Source: Candidatus Altarchaeota archaeon | GTDB taxonomy: Archaea; Altiarchaeota; Altiarchaeia; IMC4; SCGC-AAA252-I15 | DNA: 8,302 nt | Reading direction: 5' to 3' | Assembly: GCA_026394745.1 (NCBI GenBank) | Contig: JAPKXP010000077.1 | Location: 1-8,302 of the forward strand | In this document: positions 1 through 5,783 of the stretch, in pieces | Layout: each line of letters begins with the position of its first letter | Numbering within the stretch: position 1 is the stretch's first letter | Notes under the pieces: generated by a model | Databases searched by the model: none | Told to the model about the DNA's origin: nothing | What the model saw: the letters and a program-made list of their open reading frames with translations, nothing else | Position numbers and translations under genes: made by a program

Positions 1-86
1 GGGGTGTCGCCGCTTTGCGATACCGCGTAGGTCGACACCAGTATCATCAGCGCGACTGCCGCTATGATTTTCCACGACTTCCTCAT
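1..86 (-). CDS. N-terminus of a secreted or membrane-anchored protein (partial, leaves window)
   Basis: The first 28 codons of a minus-strand gene are visible from ATG at 86 before the window ends. The peptide begins MRKSWKIIAAVALMILV and continues STYAVSQSGDT. This has the form of a Sec signal peptide or signal anchor: two basic residues plus a Lys at 6, a hydrophobic core at about 7-17, and a polar stretch with small residues (possible cleavage after Ala21). Its ATG overlaps the TGA of the preceding zinc-ribbon gene as ATGA, so translation is probably coupled and the gene belongs to the same operon as the VirB2/VirB6-like genes. The exported start suggests an extracytoplasmic component or a substrate of that apparatus. 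The family cannot be recognised from 28 residues. Confidence 0.8.
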   Translation of the reverse strand, partial: MRKSWKIIAAVALMILVSTYAVSQSGDT

Positions 87-553
87 TTTTTGTTTTCCGT
101 CTCCTTATCCTTCTCGGCGAGCTTGCTTGCAGCCCTGTCAAGACCCGTGTTGTACAGCTCGTCAATCCTCTCCTTGCTAAGCTTCTTGTCCGCTATTTTT
201 TTGCTGTACTCCACGCCGTTTTTAGTAAGCTCGATTTCAGTCTCGTAGTGCTTGATTGCTTTGTCGTATAGTTCGAGCGGTATCCTGAAGTTGCACTTGC
301 CGCACGCGTACTCCTTCCCCCCCATGCTTATGAGGTCTGAGCAAAGCGGGCACACGTGCTTGTTGAACAGCTGGTTCCAGTCGATGGTAGGTATTCTAGG
401 ACGGTAGTTGCCGCCGTATCTGGAATTGTCGATGAGTCGCGTTAGTTCGTCCATGGAAGAGTCTTTCCCAAGCTCTACATTCCTTATGTACTCCTCCATG
501 TAGTAGTTCACCACATCCTCCTCGAAGTCCGAAAGCTTGTCTTTTTTTGCCAT
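83..553 (-). CDS. Small cytosolic zinc-ribbon protein in T4SS-like operon
   Basis: This is a 156-residue soluble protein with no signal peptide or membrane segment. Residues 1-45 are acidic and predicted helical. A zinc ribbon follows, with CPLC at 68-71 and CGKC at 84-87, i.e. CxxC-x12-CxxC. The C-terminal half (about 93-156) is highly charged and helical, rich in Lys and Glu, and could be a coiled coil. The ATG at 553 lies 9 nt after the stop of the VirB6-like gene, with a weak AGGT-type Shine-Dalgarno in the gap. Its own TGA overlaps the next ATG. The position points to co-expression with the membrane apparatus. Zinc ribbons of this type serve in protein-protein or nucleic-acid binding, so an accessory or adaptor role is possible but not shown. 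I do not recognise a named family. Confidence 0.85.
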   Translation of the reverse strand: MAKKDKLSDFEEDVVNYYMEEYIRNVELGKDSSMDELTRLIDNSRYGGNYRPRIPTIDWNQLFNKHVCPLCSDLISMGGKEYACGKCNFRIPLELYDKAIKHYETEIELTKNGVEYSKKIADKKLSKERIDELYNTGLDRAASKLAEKDKETENKK

Positions 554-562
554 TCTTCAAAC

Positions 563-3500
563 CTACTGTTTCCCTACCTCTTGAGCGTAAATCCTTTCTA
601 GTACGCCTTGGATTTGTTCGCCTTCCTCAGTCGTCCCGCCGCCCAGCGTCTGGTACCTCCTGAAGGCTCCTGAGTTTGTCCCCACCTTTGCCGCTATCCT
701 GTCGAACTCGCCTACTGCGATGGTATTTCCGGTGTTCGCTGCGAGAACGCGCAGTGACGCCATGTTCGATAAGTCGCTTGGCCTAAGCACCTCACTGCTG
801 TCATATCGTTCCTGCATGTGAGAGAGCAGGTCCCCGACGGACTCTTTGTACGCCGTCTCGTCCTGCTCGTACCTGCTTTGCCCTCCCTGGAACTTTATTG
901 CGTTAGCGACCGTCTCCCTAATCGCCCCAGAAGCTCCTGGAACAGCTTTAGCCCGCTTGTAGCCTTCCTGTTCTGCAGGACTCATTCCGGCAAACAACTC
1001 CCTCTCTATGTCGTCCTGCCTCCTTAAGGCGTAGTCGTGCCTGAACTCGTGCGCGACCATGTCGTGCCTTATATCGCTCTCGAACCTGTCGACGAGCTGC
1101 TGCTGGTCCATCCCAGGATTCCGCGCGCTTAAACTCTCAATGTATGCGCCGTTGATTTTAATGCTTGCGACTCCGTTGTCTAGGGAGACTACCGCGGGGT
1201 TTGCGTCGCCACTCCTGTAGTACGTGCTAATGCCGCCGAGCCTTACCCTGTCCACCTGTCCGACGCCGGCGTTTGAAGCATCGAACGCATCAACTCCGCC
1301 TTTAATCAACTGCAGAATCTGCTCGTCAGAGTACACTCTCCTGCCGTTTGCGTCCCTGAAGCCCCTCAGAGACTCCGTGTCCTCCTCCGTGAAGTGCATC
1401 CTCTTCGACAAGTCATCGTGCATCTGCCGTGTGCGGTCGAAGCTGTCGTAGCTTCCGCCAAGCGACTGCCTGAAGGCGTCGTCAAGCTTCGCCTTGTCCT
1501 TCCCGTCCGTGTACACCACTGGAGCTCTCTCCGCCCTCTCATCATAGGTCAGCCGGTGGATTATAACCTCGTCGTAACCTACGTCCTGGACTTGAGGGCT
1601 AAGTTTCCCGTCATATCCTACAACCACATTGACCGTGCCGCTCTTCTTCAGTCCGACTCCGTACTCGTCGGCCATGGTCTCGCTGTAACTTGGAGTATCA
1701 TACCCCCCCTTCCTGCGCAGGTAGTTCATCTGACTGTTCTCCAAGTACATATTCCCTGAGCCGCTCCTCCAGAGCTTTAAGTTCATGGTGCCTGCCATCC
1801 TCCTAGCTTCATTCTCGCTGTAGCCCATAGCCCGGAGGTTACCATACTCTCTCGCGTTGAAGAACAACTCGTTTCTCCCAGCAGCCTGGAAATCCCTCTG
1901 GGACTGCAAGTCTGAGCCGCCCAATGCGACGTACTGTTTAGTCATGAACTTCCCATCAGACACTTCTACAAGATCCTTTACGCCGCGCTCCTCAAACTCC
2001 CCCCTCTTAACAGGGTCGTCGGCAATACCTTCCCCTCCGCCGCCAAGCCTCTCCATGAACCTCCTCTTGTCTTCCAACCCCTCAAAGCCCTTCGCGTGCG
2101 CGTCCATGCCGGCGTAAACCCTCCTCAAGTCATCGTCGCTCACGGCCTGCCCCGCCCTCTGCTTGAGTGCCGTGAAGTCCGCGTCAGTCAAATCATCAAC
2201 CTTCTTCTTGTCCATGCCCATATGGTACATCATCCCCGCGAAAATGATGTCCTGATCCTTCTTGTGCTTCGTCTTGAACTCTGCGAGGTTTGAGCTGCCG
2301 CTCACGTTCTTCATGAAGCCGTCCAAACCCTCCCTGACTTCGCCGACAGACTTCCCGGACCTCGAGTTCTGCATGTAATAATCGAACAAGGCGGCGTTTG
2401 AACCCTGCAGCGTAGAAAGCTTCTGCATGTATATGCCGTAATTCTTGTCTCCTGCATAACCGTTAAGCGCAGTAGCATACTGCCTGCCGTACCTCTCCCT
2501 CTCCTCCGCACTGCCTGCGTTGTTGAAATTCCTCTCTACGTTCCAAAGCCTGGCCTCAGACACCTTGTCGTAGGCAGCCCGAACACCCATGCCCGACATC
2601 TTCTTTCCAATCCAATAAGCGTGCGGGTGGAAGAACGGCGGCAGAAGCTCCACTCCTATGTTGTAAATCATCGCCCCGGCAATCCTAACAGGGAAGAATA
2701 TGCTAAGCGGCCGCATAGCCCACAATACCTTACCTTCGCCCTTCGCGAACTGGCCCATCCTACTGCCCATGGATTGTCCAGCTCCAGTACCAGACTTCGT
2801 GAAAAGAGACCTCATGGCAGTGCGGCTTCCAGCAACCATCGAGTCAATCCTGTCGAATATGCCCAGCTTCGGGACAAGCCAGCTGTCAGTCTCAGTCGTC
2901 TTGATGCTGTAGTCCGTAGCCAAGCCGGACGTGTACCTGTCCGCGCCAACTCCTATGGGCTCCCCGCTAGCGTCAGTGCTCGCGGAGATGCCAGGCGCCT
3001 TCCTCAACGGAGACTGCGGAACACCCTCGCCGACATTAACCTGGTCTGCGTACTTGCCTGCAGCACCCCCTCCGCCGGAAATGCTCCCTCCAGGCAGCGT
3101 CTTCTGGTAGGGCGCGCCAACGAGCTCCTGACCCTGCAAGCCCATCACATTCATGAACTCCGCGGCAGCAGCATCCTGCTTGTCCTGCGCAGTCGAGAAA
3201 CTCTCCTTTATGCCTCCAAGAAGGCCCCCGACCGCCTTCAACGGAGCAGCAGCCTGGCTGAGAATGCCCCCTCCGCTTTGACTCCCGCCGCTTCCAGCGC
3301 CAAGCATCCTCGCCGGCCCACCGCCGCTAGCCCACCTGCCGGCGCCGGACTTTAACTCAGACCAGCTGGGAATCATGTCGTTGCTCGTCTGCTCGAAACG
3401 GTCAGGCCTCGCGCGGCTCGCCTGCACCCCCGCGCTGACAAGAGACCTCGAACCCTGCCCCATCATATAGTTTCCTGCGGAAATCATGCCAAAGGCCTTC

Positions 3501-4855
3501 CACCTCTCAGTCCTGCCCTCGGCCTTAGCCATCCTGTTCATTCCAGATGCGGCAATGCCGGCGCCAACCCACTTCATCATTCCAGTCATCATCAAAGGCA
3601 CCAAGAGTATTCCCGTGAAACCGGCCATGAGGATTAAAAGCAGCATGAAGCCGTGGAACATGCTCGACTTCTCGCCGGAGCTAAGCCCGCCAAATGTCGT
3701 CGAGCCGTAAGCGGTGTCGCTCCTGATTTCTATTCTGTCCAAGTCATGCCTCTGCCATGGCGGCACGCCCGCCGTGTAAGATACTCTCGAGCCGCTGATG
3801 CCCGTGACCTTCCCGCAGCTTGCGCCGCCGCTTATCGAGAAATTAACTGTCGCAGCTGCAACGAAAACAGTTATCGCCACCATTAAAGCCATTATGGGAC
3901 CGCAAAGAATCCACATGATGCTCCTGGAAAGAAGGTCACCCCCAAGGTTCTTGGTGTACTCGAAAAAGTAGCAGAAGACCGTGAACGGGAAAAGCAGGTA
4001 GAATATGATTATCATAGCGTATCTCACTGCAAGGAACAACAGTATCATGAGGTAAAACAGGAACAACACCATCACAAAAAACAGGCTGAAACCAGGGTTC
4101 GCCAGAACAGCAGTGAACGCGCTCCCCAGGAATACCCCGAAGAAGTTTATTGACGGACCGCCGCAGCTCGTCCCCAACACACTCATAGTCTGGGTCTTCA
4201 TAACGTCCATCATCTCCCTGGAGATAATGTTCGAGGCGTCAATGAGAATCCTATACAATGCAGGCGACACCGACACTAATACCATGCTCACGATAAGCGT
4301 CTGAAGCATGTCCTTAGCCTTGGCTCTCTTGGCAGGCTCCACGGAAGTGAACAGGAAGTATATTCCCACCAGTATTATGTTGAACGAGTAGAACGGAACG
4401 AGTATAGTGAATATCGTACGATGCACGTCAGCGAAAACCGGAGTCATGCTCGGGTCATTAAGGTTCGGCGTCAAATAGATTATGACCTCAACCATGTGCG
4501 CCCCCAGCTTCTCGAAGACCTCAAGCATCCTGCTCTTAAGCCACGCCAGAATCGGCCCTAAAAGAATCTTCACGACCCAGTCCACGCCCTGCTTTATGTA
4601 CGACCAAGCCTTGCATAGACCGCGCTTTATGCAGTTGCCCCAGTTGAACGGATTCCAGCACGTGCCCTTCTTAGGGTGCTTCTTCTCGCACTCCTGCCGT
4701 TCAGTCTCATACTGGTTGGGGATCTTATAGCCATCCTCCCCCTTAGGGCCCTCAGCTATGGCCGTATAGACGGGGATGGAAAGCAGCAGTAGAACTATCG
4801 TGATTCCAAGCATCCAGCGGCAGAACATCCTGGAGGAAGCGGACGTGGGTTTCAC
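563..4855 (-). CDS. Giant VirB6/TrbL-like polytopic membrane protein with long C-terminal extension
   Basis: About 1430 aa. I chose GTG at 4855 because a TATA-like box lies about 27 bp upstream (leaderless start). ATG at 4828 is the alternative, and an in-frame TTG at 4909 lies upstream of that box. Residues 16-34 form a signal peptide or anchor. Four cysteines (56, 66, 75, 81) lie in the following loop. Hydrophobic segments lie near 148-172, 185-206, 236-298 (several helices), 311-340 and 401-428, the layout of VirB6/TrbL channel proteins. Residues 482-702 are Gly/Ser/Ala-rich and probably flexible, with another hydrophobic stretch at about 712-740. The rest (about 750-1430) is charged and mostly helical, with HEFRH at 1269-1273 and a candidate third zinc ligand, Glu1314. 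The usual VirB6 is a few hundred residues, so the extension is exceptional. The adjacent VirB2-like pilin supports a secretion or DNA-transfer role. The VirB6 assignment rests on topology and context, not on a diagnostic motif. Confidence 0.8.
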   Translation of the reverse strand: MKPTSASSRMFCRWMLGITIVLLLLSIPVYTAIAEGPKGEDGYKIPNQYETERQECEKKHPKKGTCWNPFNWGNCIKRGLCKAWSYIKQGVDWVVKILLGPILAWLKSRMLEVFEKLGAHMVEVIIYLTPNLNDPSMTPVFADVHRTIFTILVPFYSFNIILVGIYFLFTSVEPAKRAKAKDMLQTLIVSMVLVSVSPALYRILIDASNIISREMMDVMKTQTMSVLGTSCGGPSINFFGVFLGSAFTAVLANPGFSLFFVMVLFLFYLMILLFLAVRYAMIIIFYLLFPFTVFCYFFEYTKNLGGDLLSRSIMWILCGPIMALMVAITVFVAAATVNFSISGGASCGKVTGISGSRVSYTAGVPPWQRHDLDRIEIRSDTAYGSTTFGGLSSGEKSSMFHGFMLLLILMAGFTGILLVPLMMTGMMKWVGAGIAASGMNRMAKAEGRTERWKAFGMISAGNYMMGQGSRSLVSAGVQASRARPDRFEQTSNDMIPSWSELKSGAGRWASGGGPARMLGAGSGGSQSGGGILSQAAAPLKAVGGLLGGIKESFSTAQDKQDAAAAEFMNVMGLQGQELVGAPYQKTLPGGSISGGGGAAGKYADQVNVGEGVPQSPLRKAPGISASTDASGEPIGVGADRYTSGLATDYSIKTTETDSWLVPKLGIFDRIDSMVAGSRTAMRSLFTKSGTGAGQSMGSRMGQFAKGEGKVLWAMRPLSIFFPVRIAGAMIYNIGVELLPPFFHPHAYWIGKKMSGMGVRAAYDKVSEARLWNVERNFNNAGSAEERERYGRQYATALNGYAGDKNYGIYMQKLSTLQGSNAALFDYYMQNSRSGKSVGEVREGLDGFMKNVSGSSNLAEFKTKHKKDQDIIFAGMMYHMGMDKKKVDDLTDADFTALKQRAGQAVSDDDLRRVYAGMDAHAKGFEGLEDKRRFMERLGGGGEGIADDPVKRGEFEERGVKDLVEVSDGKFMTKQYVALGGSDLQSQRDFQAAGRNELFFNAREYGNLRAMGYSENEARRMAGTMNLKLWRSGSGNMYLENSQMNYLRRKGGYDTPSYSETMADEYGVGLKKSGTVNVVVGYDGKLSPQVQDVGYDEVIIHRLTYDERAERAPVVYTDGKDKAKLDDAFRQSLGGSYDSFDRTRQMHDDLSKRMHFTEEDTESLRGFRDANGRRVYSDEQILQLIKGGVDAFDASNAGVGQVDRVRLGGISTYYRSGDANPAVVSLDNGVASIKINGAYIESLSARNPGMDQQQLVDRFESDIRHDMVAHEFRHDYALRRQDDIERELFAGMSPAEQEGYKRAKAVPGASGAIRETVANAIKFQGGQSRYEQDETAYKESVGDLLSHMQERYDSSEVLRPSDLSNMASLRVLAANTGNTIAVGEFDRIAAKVGTNSGAFRRYQTLGGGTTEEGEQIQGVLERIYAQEVGKQ

Positions 4856-4875
4856 CAGTATATTATATTGATTTT

Positions 4876-4887
4876 TATTATAAAACG
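4876..4887 (-). promoter_or_regulatory. TATA-like promoter of the VirB6-like gene
   Basis: On the minus strand this reads CGTTTTATAATA, close to an archaeal box A. Its centre (about 4882) is about 27 bp from GTG 4855, the spacing expected between box A and the transcription start. This fits a leaderless mRNA starting at that GTG, and no Shine-Dalgarno precedes either GTG 4855 or ATG 4828 at a workable distance. It would give the VirB6-like gene and downstream genes a promoter separate from that of the pilin. Predicted by eye only. Confidence 0.5.
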
Positions 4888-4940
4888 TAGAAAAAGGAAA
4901 GTAAATCAAAAGAAGAACAAAGTAAAGGAAATTAGGTTAT

Positions 4941-4972
4941 AGTAATAAAAGAAAAATAAAGAAAAAGAGGGG
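4941..4972 (-). terminator. U-rich archaeal terminator after the pilin gene
   Basis: Beginning 13 nt after the pilin TAA, the minus-strand transcript reads as CCCCTC followed by runs of U broken by single C or A, such as CUUUUUCUUUAUUUUUCUUUU. Archaeal RNA polymerase terminates at such oligo-U tracts without needing a hairpin. Pyrimidine richness continues to about 4889, so roughly 80 nt separate the pilin from the next promoter. Termination could be partial, leaving an abundant pilin mRNA and a rarer read-through transcript. Confidence 0.6.
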
Positions 4973-4985
4973 TTTTTTGTGTGCT

Positions 4986-5324
4986 TTAGACTGGTAGTGC
5001 GCACTGTGACCCTGTGAAGACTAGTACTACGATCCAGACTGCTATCATCACTATGATTAGTCCGATGACCGCGTGAACTATACCTTCCTTTGCCTGTTTT
5101 CTTGCTCCTGGGTCGTCTGCGCTTCCAGTCCACTTAATACCTTGTAGTGTTATGACTACTACTGCGACTCCGGCTGCTATGTAGAATAGCAGGTCTCTTA
5201 TGTTGTATAGGATGTCGCATATGGCTTGTCTTGCGCTTATCATTCCAGAGTTTACTGTTGTTGCGCTGGCTAGTCCTATGGCCATTAGCATAAGGCCTAG
5301 TACCATCAATTGTTTATACCTCAT
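4986..5324 (-). CDS. VirB2/TrbC-type pilin (T4SS pilin family)
   Basis: A 112-residue preprotein. Residues 1-21 are a signal peptide (basic MRYK start, hydrophobic core, LASA before a likely cleavage). The mature part has two hydrophobic helices, about 43-62 and 82-104, joined by a polar, mainly basic loop (KWTGSADDPGARKQAKEG). A short signal-bearing protein with two helices around a charged cytoplasmic loop is the pattern of VirB2/TrbC pilins, which polymerise with lipid into conjugative pili. The archaeal CedA1 and TedC pilins are established homologues of that class. Cys36 and Cys108 would both face outside and could pair. The start is firm: GAGGTGA lies 5 nt upstream of ATG. It is followed by a U-rich terminator and the VirB6-like gene. 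Leu codons are strikingly biased (9 of 12 are CTA), which suggests selection for high expression as expected of a structural subunit. Family assignment is by pattern, without a database search. Confidence 0.82.
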   Translation of the reverse strand: MRYKQLMVLGLMLMAIGLASATTVNSGMISARQAICDILYNIRDLLFYIAAGVAVVVITLQGIKWTGSADDPGARKQAKEGIVHAVIGLIIVMIAVWIVVLVFTGSQCALPV

Positions 5325-5329
5325 TTATT

Positions 5330-5336
5330 TCACCTC
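5330..5336 (-). promoter_or_regulatory. Strong Shine-Dalgarno (GAGGTGA) of the pilin gene
   Basis: The minus strand reads GAGGTGA, then AATAA, then ATG. This is a full match to the archaeal anti-Shine-Dalgarno core with ideal 5-nt spacing. It fixes the pilin start at 5324 and contrasts with neighbouring genes, which lack a clear Shine-Dalgarno and appear leaderless. Confidence 0.85.
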
Positions 5337-5386
5337 ATACTAGTTTGTACGGTTTTTAGCCGCCTGATAGCTTATTCAGAGTACTA

Positions 5387-5395
5387 ATTTAAAAA
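5387..5395 (-). promoter_or_regulatory. TATA-like box of the pilin gene
   Basis: The minus strand reads TTTTTAAAT within an AT-rich stretch. Transcription would start near 5365, leaving a leader of about 40 nt that carries the Shine-Dalgarno. The 18-bp palindrome lies just upstream of this box, where a bound regulator could block or recruit TBP/TFB. Predicted by eye. Confidence 0.45.
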
Positions 5396-5400
5396 TATCG

Positions 5401-5426
5401 GCTCTTGTATACATGTATACAACAGC
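5401..5426. promoter_or_regulatory. Palindromic operator candidate (18-bp perfect core)
   Basis: The core TTGTATACATGTATACAA (5405-5422) is a perfect inverted repeat. Beyond one mismatched pair, GCT/AGC extends it to 26 bp. It lies between the stop of the RHH-protein gene and the TATA-like box of the pilin gene, immediately upstream of the latter. RHH proteins are dimers that bind short palindromes, so the neighbouring protein is the natural candidate ligand. That link is inference. With no U-run after it on the minus strand, it is unlikely to be a terminator hairpin. Confidence 0.6.
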
Positions 5427-5427
5427 T

Positions 5428-5736
5428 CTAAATCAGGTTACCGTACGGAAACCAGGGCTTCCCGGTAAGGCTCACTATCATGTCGAACGTGCTCTCAGTC
5501 TTCAATTCTCCGGAGCAGGCGTACTCCATGAATTCGCCTTCCCTGCCTGCGGCAAAACTCACCGCCTTGGCGATTATCTCGCTCTGGCTGAGCCGGACGC
5601 CCTTCTGGCTCAGGTGCAGGTCGATAGCCTTAATCTTGTTTAAGGTGTCTAGGTCCACTCGCTGGGTGGTCTGCGGTACCTTCTTTGCCTTGGCTTCCGC
5701 TGATACTGTCTTTTGCATTACTATATAGTATCCCAT
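5428..5736 (-). CDS. Ribbon-helix-helix (Arc/MetJ-like) transcriptional regulator
   Basis: A 102-residue protein from ATG 5736, or 96 residues from ATG 5718 (MQKTVSAEAK). A basic N-terminal tail (KAKKVPQTT) leads into a short strand QRVDLD (about 25-30), helix A (about 31-45, TLNKIKAIDLHLSQ), a turn, and helix B beginning LSQSEIIAKAVSFAA (about 49-63). This is the arrangement of RHH domains, in which strands from two subunits insert into the DNA major groove. The roughly 40-residue tail (GEFMEYACSGEL onward) is not recognised and may be a dimerisation or sensing element. The gene lies upstream of, and in line with, the pilin gene, and a palindrome follows its stop at once. It is probably a local regulator of the transfer operon and perhaps of itself. 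An antitoxin-like role is less likely because no toxin-like partner is adjacent. Confidence 0.75.
   Translation of the reverse strand: MGYYIVMQKTVSAEAKAKKVPQTTQRVDLDTLNKIKAIDLHLSQKGVRLSQSEIIAKAVSFAAGREGEFMEYACSGELKTESTFDMIVSLTGKPWFPYGNLI
5436..5453. other. Second imperfect palindrome inside the 3' end of the RHH gene
   Basis: GGTTACCGTACGGAAACC is an inverted repeat with a single mismatched pair (perfect core CCGTACGG). Its centre is 31 bp from that of the 18-bp palindrome, close to three turns of B-DNA. The half-sites differ from the neighbouring palindrome, so the same protein need not bind both. It may be chance within coding sequence. Confidence 0.25.
5719..5730. other. 12-bp palindrome at the start of the RHH gene
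   Basis: TACTATATAGTA is a perfect inverted repeat immediately upstream of ATG 5718 and just inside the longer reading frame from ATG 5736. If the shorter start is used it would sit at the leader and could be an autoregulatory site. AT-rich 12-mers of this kind also arise by chance, and the half-site does not match the larger operator. Confidence 0.2.
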
Positions 5737-5740
5737 AGTC

Positions 5741-5763
5741 GCATAAAAACTCGTTTTATATTC
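5741..5763 (-). promoter_or_regulatory. Minus-strand promoter region of the RHH gene
   Basis: The minus strand contains GAATATAAAACG (5763-5752) and GTTTTTATGC (5750-5741). The first box has its centre 21-24 bp from ATG 5736. The second is about 28 bp from ATG 5718. Either start could therefore be leaderless, and no Shine-Dalgarno favours one over the other. The region overlaps the plus-strand promoter of the 38-residue gene, so the two directions share one compact promoter element. Confidence 0.4.
5754..5762 (+). promoter_or_regulatory. TATA-like box of the small membrane protein / PAP2 operon
   Basis: TTTTATATT resembles an archaeal box A. Its centre lies 26 bp before ATG 5784, predicting a leaderless transcript that starts at that ATG. 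No Shine-Dalgarno precedes it, which fits. Confidence 0.5.
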
Positions 5764-5783
5764 TAATTACTAATGTTTATTCG

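Noticed and set aside
1394..1759. 121-codon plus-strand open frame
   Set aside because: Antisense shadow of the large gene. It has no domain, no promoter and no ribosome-binding site.
2621..3355. 244-codon plus-strand open frame
   Set aside because: It is antisense to the Gly/Ser-rich linker and neighbouring part of the VirB6-like gene. Its product is Arg/Ser/Pro/Ala-rich without a recognisable domain, typical of a GC-rich shadow frame.
4856..4909. N-terminal extension of the VirB6-like protein from TTG 4909
   Set aside because: The extension contains the likely TATA box, and TTG is a weak start without a Shine-Dalgarno.
4906..5133. 75-codon minus-strand frame overlapping the pilin gene
   Set aside because: Low-complexity ending (Phe/Tyr/Leu from the pyrimidine tract) and full overlap with the well-supported pilin frame.
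5350..5362. Short inverted repeat CGG...CCG before the pilin gene
   Set aside because: Only three paired bases, so it is not meaningful.
5401..5426. Palindrome as intrinsic terminator of the RHH gene
   Set aside because: No U-run follows on the minus strand, and the AT-rich arms would make a weak hairpin. An operator fits better.
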